NCBI GenBank assembly: GCA_040391135.1
Contig: JBEBYL010000015.1
Coordinates: 1 to 64,000 of the forward strand
DNA: 64,000 nt
From: G025836975 sp040391135
Lineage (GTDB): Bacteria > Pseudomonadota > Gammaproteobacteria > Burkholderiales > Burkholderiaceae_B
Reading direction: 5' to 3'
Position 1 is the first letter of the stretch; each line of letters begins with the position of its first letter. The notes beneath the pieces are model-generated. The model did no database searches, was not told the DNA's origin, and saw only the letters and a list, made by a program, of their open reading frames with translations. Below are positions 54,147 to 62,825 of this stretch, piece by piece. The position numbers were made by a program, and so were the translations under genes.

Positions 54147-54779
54147 TTATTTTCTGGCAAGTGCCCACCAGCTTTTTACGCAGGGGCGATCGGATTGCCT
54201 ATCCACATACTTCCTGATTTTTTCGGGGACGGGGTCGCCATTGGCGCACAGGCGGTTCAGCATGACCGAAAAATCGACATCGGCAATGGACCACGAGCCG
54301 AACAGGTTATTACCCTGCGCGTCGATCAGGGTATCGGCAACGGACAGCAGCTTGTCGGCGGCCCGCTGACCGGCGGCGGACAGGGGCTGAGGATTTCTTT
54401 CGCCATAGATGACGGTGGTCTGCCGTTCTTCGCGCAGTACCCCCAGATCGCTGCGCACCCAGGCTTGAATCTGCCGGGCCCTTGCGCGCTCCTGAATACC
54501 CCGGGGATAGACCGACGGAACGTCGGGCAGGGCGAAAGCATCTTCGAGGTACTCGACGATGGCGGAGGACTCGGACAGCGAAAACTCGCCATGAACCAGG
54601 GTGGGCACGCGCGAGGTCAGCGAGATGCGTTGATACTCAGGCTCAAGATTTTCTTGGGTACCTAGGTCGATGGACTTCAGTTCGAAGGGCAGGCCTTTCT
54701 CGACCAGGGTGGCATAGACCGAGAGGACATAGGGACTGGAGCATTCGTGATTGGTGTACAGAATGATGTTTGAGGCCAT
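54147..54779 (-). CDS. Glutathione S-transferase (YfcF-like)
   Basis: 210 residues. The thioredoxin-fold N-terminus has ILYTNHECSSPYVLSVYATLVEKGLPFE, and SRVPTLVHGEFSLSESSAIVEYLE gives the cis-Pro and GSH-binding serine. The helical C-terminal domain follows. AGGAAAC precedes the ATG. It is the last gene before the nitrate operon and possibly peroxide-related like ohr. Confidence 0.88.
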   Translation of the reverse strand: MASNIILYTNHECSSPYVLSVYATLVEKGLPFELKSIDLGTQENLEPEYQRISLTSRVPTLVHGEFSLSESSAIVEYLEDAFALPDVPSVYPRGIQERARARQIQAWVRSDLGVLREERQTTVIYGERNPQPLSAAGQRAADKLLSVADTLIDAQGNNLFGSWSIADVDFSVMLNRLCANGDPVPEKIRKYVDRQSDRPCVKSWWALARK

Positions 54780-54834
54780 GCTGTTTCCTGGGATAGAAAG
54801 TGGGGAGGGGCCGCGCATCGGCGGTCCAGCCAGT

Positions 54835-55617
54835 TTATATCGCCCGGGCGATCAGCAGGTCTGGCGACCTATCGGCAGCATGGATTTGCCTGTGCGCCAC
54901 CGCCTCGCCGAGCACGATGACGGCCGGACTGCCCAGTCCCGCGGCTCGAACGTCGGAATCCAGGTTCTCCAGTGTCGTGACGGCATGGCGCTGGGTCGGG
55001 CAGGACACACGCTGGACGATGGCGACGGGCAGGCTGGCGGGAAAGCCGGCGTCCAACAGTTCCTTGCCAAGTTGGCCGACGCTGCCCATGCCCATGTAGC
55101 ACACGATGGTCAGGCCGCTCTGCGCCAGTGCTCTCCAATTGGGCTGCACGCCATCGGCGGTGTGCGCGGTGACCAGCGTTACGCCGCGGGATACGGCGCG
55201 GTGCGTAAGCGGCAGGCCCAATGCGCTGCCCACGGCCAGGCCGGCGGTGATTCCGCCGACGCTATCGACGGCGATGCCGCGCTCGCGCAGCCAGGTCATT
55301 TCTTCCCCGCCGCGCCCGAAGATGAAGGGGTCTCCGCCCTTAAGGCGCGCCACGCAGTGACCTTGGCGCGCATAGCGTGCCATCAGCCGCAGGATGAATG
55401 CCTGCGAGGTGGACACGCAGCCGCCGCGCTTGCCCACCTTGACGATACGCGTTGTGCCTGACGCCAGCTTCAGCACGTCGGGACCGACCAGGTCGTCGAC
55501 CAGCCAGATCCGGCATTCCTTAAGAATGCGCACGGCTTTCAGTGTCAGCAGTTCGGGGTCGCCGGGCCCGGCGCCCACCAGCCAGACTTTACCGGCCGCA
55601 GGGGTGGCGACGTTCAT
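54835..55617 (-). CDS. cobA: Uroporphyrinogen-III C-methyltransferase
   Basis: 260 residues. WLVGAGPGDPELLTLKAVRIL and VARLKGGDPFIFGRGGEE are the SUMT signatures. It makes precorrin-2, the siroheme precursor required by NirB. It overlaps nasA by 4 nt and ends the nitrate operon. It is the single-domain form, without a CysG dehydrogenase/chelatase half. Confidence 0.94.
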   Translation of the reverse strand: MNVATPAAGKVWLVGAGPGDPELLTLKAVRILKECRIWLVDDLVGPDVLKLASGTTRIVKVGKRGGCVSTSQAFILRLMARYARQGHCVARLKGGDPFIFGRGGEEMTWLRERGIAVDSVGGITAGLAVGSALGLPLTHRAVSRGVTLVTAHTADGVQPNWRALAQSGLTIVCYMGMGSVGQLGKELLDAGFPASLPVAIVQRVSCPTQRHAVTTLENLDSDVRAAGLGSPAVIVLGEAVAHRQIHAADRSPDLLIARAI

Positions 55618-58340
55618 GCGTGAACCTCCTTGAGATGGCTGTCTTGAATCATGCGTTTGATCTGCGGCAGGCAGGAGCCGCAGGTAACGCCGCAGTGCAG
55701 GGCGGCCTTCAACTGCTCAAGGTCGTGACCGGCATCGATTGCGGATTGAATGGAGGCGGCGCTTACGCTTTCGCAGCTGCACACGATGCGGGTCCTGGCG
55801 ACAGGCCCGGCCCGCCCCATGAGCGCATGCCCAATGTTCTCCGGAGCCTGTCCCGTATCGGCCCAATGCAGCAGCGTGTCGCCGGCCCGGGTGTCGCCGG
55901 CCAGCAGGAAGGCTCTGATGCGGCCATCCCGTCGCTGGATGCGCCGGAGCACGCCGCGCGCGGGATCATCGAAGGCCAGGTCGGCGCCATCCAGGCCAAG
56001 ATCCCGGGCCAACTCGGCCAGAAGCTCCGCATCTGGCCGCCCGGGACCGGCAAGGCGCAGCCTTACCCCCTCGCCGCCGATGGCGGTAGGAACGAGCATG
56101 GCATAGGGAAACCGCGTGAGCCAGGACCCAAGCTTGGTTCGCAAGGCGGGAGAGGAGCCCTGCATCCAGGCACTGGCATGCCATTCGTACTTCAGCACAT
56201 CGATGCCGGCTGCGCTGTGCTTGAGTTCGGGCTGGTGGGAAATGGGGTCGCGCGCGCTGTTGGCCAGGACGTTCACGCCCCCACCGGCCAGGAAGCCGCT
56301 GCCCCAGTGCATGGGAAGGAAAGCATGACCGGGCTTCAGGCCGGAGTCGCCCTGGGCGGGCACGACGATATGCCCCCGCTTGGTCCTGACCTTGACCAAG
56401 GCGCCGTCCCGGAGCCTGTAACGCTGCATATCTTGCGGGTGCAGATGAATGAAAGGCTCCTCCGCATGGCGGGTCAAGGCGGGCACCAGGCCCGTCCTGC
56501 CCAGGGTATGCCAATGGTCGCGCAGACGCCCGGTCGTCAGGCGCAAAGGGTAATGCGCCGACACGCTCTCGGCGACCGGTGTGTAGCCGGTGTCGAAAAA
56601 ACGCGCCCGGCCGCTGGGCGTGGGAAAGAGGCCATCCGCATACAGGCGCACAGGCGCGCGGGTGGGTGAGCGGTAAGGCCATTGCTGGGGGCCCGCCGCA
56701 TCGAGGACGGCATGGTCCAGGGCGCTGTAGTCCAGGTCGCGTCCCATGGTGCAAAGAACATGTTCCTTGAATATCCCGGCTTCGTCCTGAAAGTCGAACA
56801 GCTTGCGTTTCTCGGGCGCGATGCGGTCCGCAAGCTTACGGGCAATGGCGCAGGTCAATTTCCAATCGGGCTGGGCGTCGCCCGGCGGCAGAATGGCGGC
56901 GCGCACACGGCTGATGCGTCGTTCAGAATTCGTGACGGTGCCGTTTTTTTCGGGCCAGGTCGCCGCGGGCAAGACCAGATCGGCATAGGCCAGGGTTTCG
57001 GTGTTTGCAAAGGCTTCCTGGACGATGACCAGCTCCGCTTTCTGCAGAGCAGCCCTGACCTTTGCCTGGTCGGGCATGGACTGAGCCGGATTGGTGGCCG
57101 CAATCCACAGGATCTTTATCTTGCCTTGCAGCACGGCGTCGAACATATCCACGGCGGTAAACCCTGGAGCATCGGGCAGGGATTCCACCTGCCATAGCCT
57201 GGCGACTTCGGCGCGGTGGGTGGCGTCGGCTGGATCGCGATGGCCTGGAAGCAGGTTGGCCATGCCGCCGGCTTCCCGCCCGCCCATGGCATTGGGCTGG
57301 CCGGTCAGCGAGAAAGGGCCGGAGCCGGGGCGGCCGATCTGGCCTGTGGCCAGGTGCAGATGGATCAGCGCGGCGTTCTTGGCGGTGCCGCTGCTGGATT
57401 GGTTCAGGCCCATGGTGTACAGGGACAGTGCCGACTTTGCCTTGCCGAACCAATGCGCGCATTGGACGATGTCGGCGGCGGGAACTCCGCAAACATCCTG
57501 CGCGGCGCGTGGTGTAAATTCGTGTATGCGCTGCTTCAGCTTGTCGAAGCCCTCAGTATGGCGCTCGATATAGTCCCGATCGACCAGGCCGTCCCAGACC
57601 ATGACATTGAGCATGGCATGGAACAGCGCCACATCGCTGCCGGGCGCGATGGCCAGGTGCAGATCCGCGATGCCGCAAGTGTCGCTGCGGCGAGGATCGA
57701 TCACGATGATCTTCATGTCCGGCCGCCTGGCCTTGGCCTCTTCCAGGCGGCGAAACAGCACCGGATGCGCATAGGCCATGTTTGAACCGGCAATCAATAC
57801 TGTGTCGGCATGATCCAGATCCTCGTAACAGGCGGGCGGCGCATCGGCGCCCAGCGTAAGCTTGTATCCCGCGACGGCGCTCGACATGCACAGGCGCGAA
57901 TTGGTATCGATGTTATTGGTGCCCACCAAGGCTCGGGCGAGCTTGTTGAATACGGCGTAGTCTTCAGTAAGCAATTGTCCCGACAGATAGAAGCCCACCG
58001 CATCGGGGCCATGCATGGCGATGGTTTCAGCCAGCTTGCCGGCGGCGATGTCCAGGGCGTCTTCCAGTGCAATATCGCGGCGCGGCTGGCTTCTTTCTCT
58101 GCGCCATTGCGCCCGAAGTACCCTGCTGTGGCTATCCTGGCGCACCGTTTGAGCCAGTGTCCTGCCCTTGTTGCATAGCTTGCCCAGCGACGACGGATGC
58201 CCGGGGTCGCCGGCGATGTCCAGGACGCGCTGGCCGATGCTGCTGATCCGCAGGCCGCAACCGGTCCCGCAATAGCAGCATATCGATGCCGTAATTTTTG
58301 GCGGTCCGGCGGGTTCGGCGGCCGGGGCGATGGAGTCCAT
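55614..58340 (-). CDS. nasA: Assimilatory nitrate reductase catalytic subunit
   Basis: 908 residues of the molybdopterin oxidoreductase family. The N-terminal 4Fe-4S site is CCYCGTGCGLR with a later Cys in GKLCNKGRT. Molybdopterin domains follow, with YTMGLNQSSSGTAKNAALIHLHLATGQIGRPG. A C-terminal BFD-like [2Fe-2S] domain (CSCESVSAASIQSAIDAG ... CGVTCGSC) is fused, as in NasA-type enzymes that receive electrons without a separate ferredoxin partner. It reduces nitrate to nitrite in the cytoplasm. It lies 3 bp after nirD. Confidence 0.95.
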   Translation of the reverse strand: MDSIAPAAEPAGPPKITASICCYCGTGCGLRISSIGQRVLDIAGDPGHPSSLGKLCNKGRTLAQTVRQDSHSRVLRAQWRRERSQPRRDIALEDALDIAAGKLAETIAMHGPDAVGFYLSGQLLTEDYAVFNKLARALVGTNNIDTNSRLCMSSAVAGYKLTLGADAPPACYEDLDHADTVLIAGSNMAYAHPVLFRRLEEAKARRPDMKIIVIDPRRSDTCGIADLHLAIAPGSDVALFHAMLNVMVWDGLVDRDYIERHTEGFDKLKQRIHEFTPRAAQDVCGVPAADIVQCAHWFGKAKSALSLYTMGLNQSSSGTAKNAALIHLHLATGQIGRPGSGPFSLTGQPNAMGGREAGGMANLLPGHRDPADATHRAEVARLWQVESLPDAPGFTAVDMFDAVLQGKIKILWIAATNPAQSMPDQAKVRAALQKAELVIVQEAFANTETLAYADLVLPAATWPEKNGTVTNSERRISRVRAAILPPGDAQPDWKLTCAIARKLADRIAPEKRKLFDFQDEAGIFKEHVLCTMGRDLDYSALDHAVLDAAGPQQWPYRSPTRAPVRLYADGLFPTPSGRARFFDTGYTPVAESVSAHYPLRLTTGRLRDHWHTLGRTGLVPALTRHAEEPFIHLHPQDMQRYRLRDGALVKVRTKRGHIVVPAQGDSGLKPGHAFLPMHWGSGFLAGGGVNVLANSARDPISHQPELKHSAAGIDVLKYEWHASAWMQGSSPALRTKLGSWLTRFPYAMLVPTAIGGEGVRLRLAGPGRPDAELLAELARDLGLDGADLAFDDPARGVLRRIQRRDGRIRAFLLAGDTRAGDTLLHWADTGQAPENIGHALMGRAGPVARTRIVCSCESVSAASIQSAIDAGHDLEQLKAALHCGVTCGSCLPQIKRMIQDSHLKEVHA

Positions 58341-58343
58341 GAT

Positions 58344-58697
58344 TCACCCCTTTTCCGGCAGGCCGAGGAAGACCTGGCCGGCCTCTACCTTGACGTCCAC
58401 TTTATGGGCGCAGCCCACATCGGGAGCCTGTGCCTGGCCGTCTTCAAGGCTGATGGTCCAGCTGTGCAGCGGGCAGGTGACGGCATGGCCGTGAACCAGG
58501 CCAGCGGACAGCGGCCCGCCTTTGTGGGGGCAGCGGTCGATCACGGCGAAGACATGATCATCCGAGGCGCGGAATACGGCGATGGCTTCATGCCCCTGAT
58601 GACGCACCACGCGCGAGCCCTGTTGCGGAATGTCGTCGATGCGGCAGATGGAAATCCATTCATGTTGGAGGCAGGAGGTGTTCATGGTGTTCTTCAT
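58344..58697 (-). CDS. nirD: Nitrite reductase small subunit NirD (Rieske)
   Basis: 117 residues with the Rieske-like fold. C-P-H-KGG and C-P-L-H-SWTISL are visible (DRCPHKGGPLS and TCPLHSW), so the cluster ligands are kept, unlike the E. coli version. It overlaps nirB by 4 nt. Confidence 0.93.
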   Translation of the reverse strand: MKNTMNTSCLQHEWISICRIDDIPQQGSRVVRHQGHEAIAVFRASDDHVFAVIDRCPHKGGPLSAGLVHGHAVTCPLHSWTISLEDGQAQAPDVGCAHKVDVKVEAGQVFLGLPEKG

Positions 58698-61126
58698 GCG
58701 GTAAGGGATTCGAATTCCCGGCGCGCGGACGTTTGTTCCACACGTTCGGCCCAGGGGTCTTTTTCGAAGGAGATCGCGAACTTCAGCCTGGCATACAGCT
58801 CTGCGCGATTAGCGGCGTCTTCCACGACGCGCGCCTTGGCATGCTCAAGCCCGACCCGCGCCAGATAGTGGCAAGTGCGCTCCAGGTAGAACGCTTCTTC
58901 GCGATACAGCTGCAGGAAGGCGCCGGTGTACTCCAACACGTCATCGTGGGTCTGCACCTTCACGAAAAACTGGGCGACTTCGGTCTTGATGCCGCCATTG
59001 CCGCCCACATACAGCTCCCATCCCGAATCCACCGCGATAATTCCGATGTCCTTGATGCCGGACTCGGCGCAGTTGCGCGGGCAGCCCGAAACGGCCAGCT
59101 TCACTTTGTGCGGACTCCACATGCCCACCAGGTCTTTTTCCAGCGCGATCCCCATGCCGGTGGAGTCTTGCGTGCCGAAGCGGCAGAACTCCTTGCCGAC
59201 GCAGGTCTTGACGGTGCGCAGGCTTTTTCCATAGGCATGGCCGGACGGCATGTCCAGGTCCTTCCAGACGGCGGGCAGGTCCTCTTTCTTGATGCCCAGC
59301 AAGTCGATGCGCTGTCCGCCTGTGACCTTCACCATGGGCACATGGTATTTGTCGGCCACGTCGGCAATGCGGCGCAGTTCCGACGGGTTGGTGACGCCGC
59401 CCCACATTCGCGGGACAACGGAATAGGTGCCGTCTTTCTGGATATTGGCGTGCACGCGCTCGTTGATCAGGCGCGATTGCGTATCGTCGCGCGCCTCGCC
59501 CGGCCAGGTCGACATCAGGTAGTAGTTCAAAGCGGGACGGCAGGTGGCGCAGCCGTCGGGGCTGCGCCATTCCAGGAAGCGCATGGTTTCGGGGATGCTG
59601 GTCAGATGCTGCTCGCGGATCGCCTTGCGCAATTCGCCGTGGGTATAGTCCGCGCAGGCGCATATCGCCTTTTCGGACTTGGGCTTGATGTCGGCCGCGC
59701 CGCCTATGCAATTGATCAGTATCTGTTCGACCAGGCCGGTGCAAGAGCCGCAGGAACTGGCCGCCTTGGTGTGCTTCTTGACCTCGTCGACGGTGAACAG
59801 GCCCTTTTCCCGGATCGCCTTGACGATGGTGCCCTTGCAAACGCCATTGCAGCCGCAGATTTCGGTGGCGTCGGGCATGCCGGCGATGCTGTTCTCGCCC
59901 GAATGCCCGGTATCGCCGATGGAGCCTTCGCCGAACATCAGATGCTCGCGCAGTTCGCCTATCGACTTGCCCTCGCGTATCAGCCGGAAGTACCAGGCCC
60001 CATCGACCGTGTCGCCATACAGGCAGGCGCCTATCAGCTTGTCGTCGCGGATGACCAGTTTCTTGTATACGCCACCCGTGGGGTCGGCCAGCGTGATGGC
60101 TTCGGTGTCGGCGCCGCCCATGAATTCACCGGCCGAGAACACATCTATGCCGGTTACCTTGAGCTTGGTCGATGTGGTGCTGCCCGCGTAGCGTCCTATG
60201 CCGTGCAGCGCCAAGTGATTGGCGGCAACCTTGGCCTGTTCGAACAAAGGAGCGACCAGGCCGTAGGCCATGCCTCGATGGCTGACACATTCGCCGACCG
60301 CATAGATACTGGGATCGTAGGTCTGCAATGTATCGTTCACGACGATGCCGCGGTCGGTGTAGATGCCGGCGGCATCGGCCAGGTCGGTATTGGGCCGTAT
60401 GCCGACGGCCATGACGACCAGGTCCGTCGCCAGCTCGCCGCCGTCCTTGAACCGTATGCCGCACACGGCGCCTTGTCCGTTTCCAAGTATGGCTTCGGTC
60501 TGGCGCTCCATCAGAAAATCCAGGCCGCGGCTGCGCAGGCTGGCTTGCAGCAATGCGGCGGCGGGACCGTCCAGTTGGCGATCGAGCAGCGAAGAGCCCA
60601 GATGCACGACGCTGACCTGCATCCCGCGCGAGGCCAGCCCATTGGCCGCCTCCAGCCCCAGCAGGCCGCCGCCGATGACCACGGCGTTCCTGAGCCTGCC
60701 CGCCGCTTCTATCATCAGGTTCACATCGCGGATGTCGCGGAAGGTGATGACGCCCTCCAGGTCCGCGCCCGGCACCGGCAGCATGAAAGGCTTGGATCCG
60801 GTGGCCAGCAGCAGGCGGTCGTACCTGGCGGTTTTGCCGTCGTCCGTGGTGACTTCCTTGCGCGCCCGATTGATCTGGGTCACCGTACTGCCGGTATGCA
60901 GCGTAATGCCATGCTCTTCATACCAGCCGCGATCATTGAGAATGATGTCTTGCAGGGTCTGTTCGCCGGTCAGGACGGGCGAAAGCAGGATGCGGTTGTA
61001 GTTGGGATGGGGTTCGGAGCCGAATACGGTGATGTCATACAGCCCGCGATCGAGCTTCAGGAGTTCTTCGATGGCGCGGATGCCGGCCATGCCGTTGCCG
61101 ACGACGACGAGTTTCATTTTTTTCAT
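58694..61126 (-). CDS. nirB: NADH-dependent nitrite reductase large subunit NirB
   Basis: 810 residues. FAD and NAD domains begin VVVGNGMAGIRAIEEL and include VVIGGGLLGLEAANGL. A BFD-like [2Fe-2S] segment has CGCNGVCKGTIVKAI and SSCGSCTGL. The siroheme-4Fe-4S site is CVGKEFCRFGTQDS with CPRNCAESG. It reduces nitrite to ammonium. It is coupled to nirD and to the transporter ATPase gene by 4-nt overlaps. Confidence 0.96.
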   Translation of the reverse strand: MKKMKLVVVGNGMAGIRAIEELLKLDRGLYDITVFGSEPHPNYNRILLSPVLTGEQTLQDIILNDRGWYEEHGITLHTGSTVTQINRARKEVTTDDGKTARYDRLLLATGSKPFMLPVPGADLEGVITFRDIRDVNLMIEAAGRLRNAVVIGGGLLGLEAANGLASRGMQVSVVHLGSSLLDRQLDGPAAALLQASLRSRGLDFLMERQTEAILGNGQGAVCGIRFKDGGELATDLVVMAVGIRPNTDLADAAGIYTDRGIVVNDTLQTYDPSIYAVGECVSHRGMAYGLVAPLFEQAKVAANHLALHGIGRYAGSTTSTKLKVTGIDVFSAGEFMGGADTEAITLADPTGGVYKKLVIRDDKLIGACLYGDTVDGAWYFRLIREGKSIGELREHLMFGEGSIGDTGHSGENSIAGMPDATEICGCNGVCKGTIVKAIREKGLFTVDEVKKHTKAASSCGSCTGLVEQILINCIGGAADIKPKSEKAICACADYTHGELRKAIREQHLTSIPETMRFLEWRSPDGCATCRPALNYYLMSTWPGEARDDTQSRLINERVHANIQKDGTYSVVPRMWGGVTNPSELRRIADVADKYHVPMVKVTGGQRIDLLGIKKEDLPAVWKDLDMPSGHAYGKSLRTVKTCVGKEFCRFGTQDSTGMGIALEKDLVGMWSPHKVKLAVSGCPRNCAESGIKDIGIIAVDSGWELYVGGNGGIKTEVAQFFVKVQTHDDVLEYTGAFLQLYREEAFYLERTCHYLARVGLEHAKARVVEDAANRAELYARLKFAISFEKDPWAERVEQTSARREFESLTA

Positions 61127-61983
61127 GATGCGACGATGGTTTCGGGTTGCTCGGATTGCTTTTCGGCATGAGGTGCCACAGAGCCTTGGCCGTCAGGGGC
61201 AGGACGCCTGTGGCGCTGATGCAGGAAACCCAGGACGGCCGCACGGCAGGCCGCATAACGCGGGTCGGACAACAAGGCGATGCGGTTGCGCGGGCGGGGC
61301 AGTTCGACGGACAGGATTTCGCCTATGGTGGCGGCGGGGCCGTTCGTCAGCATGACGATGCGGTCCGACAGCAATACGGCCTCGTCCACGTCATGCGTCA
61401 CCATGATCGCCGTCGTTTTGGTGGCCGACACGATCCGCAGCAACTCATCCTGCAAGTGCGCGCGCGTAAGAGAATCCAGGGCGCCGAAAGGCTCATCAAG
61501 CAGCAGGACTTTGGGCTCGATGGCCAGCGCCCGGGCTATGCCGACGCGCTGCTTCATGCCGCCCGATATTTCCTTGGGAAGCTTATGCATGGCATGGCGC
61601 AGGCCCACCAGATTCAAGGCGGACGCCGTGCGGGCCTTGAGTTCGCCGGAGGTTTCGCTGGCCCCGAACACGCGCTCGACAGCCAGGTACACGTTCTGCT
61701 GGCAAGTCAGCCAGGGCAGCAGGCTATGGTTCTGGAAAACGACGGCGCGGTCCGGGCCGGGGCCGGTGATTTCCTTTTCGGCGCACAGCAGGACCCCGTC
61801 CGTAGGCCTGGCAAGCCCGGCGATCAGATTGAGCAAGGTGGATTTTCCGCAACCCGAATGCCCAATGAGCGAGATGAACTCGCCCTGTGCGATGTGCAGG
61901 TTGATGTCGCGCAGGGCGACGAATGGGCCGTTCCGGGTGTCGAAGCTTTGCCCGACATACTCTATCCGTACGAATTTTTCCAT
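61123..61983 (-). CDS. nrtC: Nitrate ABC transporter ATP-binding protein
   Basis: 286 residues. Walker A GHSGCGKSTLLNLIAG, signature ISGGMKQRVGIARAL and Walker B VLLLDEPFGALD are intact. It belongs to the nitrate/taurine-type (NrtCD/SsuB/TauB) ATPases, without the extra binding domain of cyanobacterial NrtC. The start at 61983 (MEKFVRIEYV) replaces a longer frame with no support. It is 4 bp from the permease gene. Confidence 0.92.
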   Translation of the reverse strand: MEKFVRIEYVGQSFDTRNGPFVALRDINLHIAQGEFISLIGHSGCGKSTLLNLIAGLARPTDGVLLCAEKEITGPGPDRAVVFQNHSLLPWLTCQQNVYLAVERVFGASETSGELKARTASALNLVGLRHAMHKLPKEISGGMKQRVGIARALAIEPKVLLLDEPFGALDSLTRAHLQDELLRIVSATKTTAIMVTHDVDEAVLLSDRIVMLTNGPAATIGEILSVELPRPRNRIALLSDPRYAACRAAVLGFLHQRHRRPAPDGQGSVAPHAEKQSEQPETIVAS

Positions 61984-61987
61984 GGTT

Positions 61988-62815
61988 TCAGGCCTCGCTG
62001 TGGTCAAGGCGCTTGGCCAGCGCCAGAAGGATAAGGTCCAGCAGCAGGCCGACGATGCCGATGACAAGCACGGCAATCAGTATGTTCTGGACATTCAGGT
62101 TGTTCCATTCATCCCAAAGCCAGAACCCCAGGCCGGTGCCGCCGGTCAGCATTTCGGCCGCCACGATGACCAGCCAGGCGGTGCCGATGGACAGGCGCAC
62201 GCCGGTCATCATGTAGGGCAGGACCGATGGGAACAGTATTCGCGTGAATACCTTCCACTCCGACAGGTTCAGCACGCGGGCCACGTTCAGATAGTCCGAA
62301 GGGACCCGCTTTACGCCATCGGCGGTATTGATGATCATCGGCCAGATCGAACAGATGAAGATGGCCCAGATGGCGGCGGGGTTGGCCGCCTTGAACAGCA
62401 ACAGGCCCAAGGGCAGCCAGGCCAGCGGCGATACCGGCCGCAGCAGGCTGATGATGGGCGAAAAAATGGCGTTCATTACCGGTACGCGGCCAATAAGAAA
62501 GCCCAGGGGTATGCCTACCGCGGCGGCCAGGATGAAGCCCAGTGCCACGCGGCCCAGCGAGGCCAGGATGTTCCAGCCTATCCCCACATCGTTGGGGCCG
62601 TTGTCATAGAAGGGGTTCTTGAACAGTTCGTAGGCGGCCAGCAGCGTGGTTTCAGGCGCGGGAATATCGCCTATGCGCAGGGAAATGATCTTCCAGACAA
62701 GCAGCAGCAGCGCGAAGCCGGTGACGGGGCCTGCGCATGCGCCGGCCAGTCGTCCAAGCTTCGCGCGCCAAGAGCTGTTGCGGATCATTAGGGAGAATCG
62801 TGTTGCCGTATTCAT
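61988..62815 (-). CDS. nrtB: Nitrate ABC transporter permease
   Basis: 275 residues with about six membrane segments. The EAA-like loop in TAWLVIVAAEMLTGGTGLGFWLWDEWNN is characteristic of NrtB-type permeases. The ATG at 62815 gives MNTATRFSLMIRNSSW, replacing a longer frame. It follows the binding-protein gene by 10 bp. Confidence 0.92.
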   Translation of the reverse strand: MNTATRFSLMIRNSSWRAKLGRLAGACAGPVTGFALLLLVWKIISLRIGDIPAPETTLLAAYELFKNPFYDNGPNDVGIGWNILASLGRVALGFILAAAVGIPLGFLIGRVPVMNAIFSPIISLLRPVSPLAWLPLGLLLFKAANPAAIWAIFICSIWPMIINTADGVKRVPSDYLNVARVLNLSEWKVFTRILFPSVLPYMMTGVRLSIGTAWLVIVAAEMLTGGTGLGFWLWDEWNNLNVQNILIAVLVIGIVGLLLDLILLALAKRLDHSEA

Positions 62816-62825
62816 GCCGCTGTCC

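Noticed and set aside
58733..61171. An 812-codon open frame on the plus strand opposite nirB
   Set aside because: Its sequence is a codon-position shadow of nirB in GC-rich DNA; the minus-strand frame has all NirB motifs and coupled neighbours.
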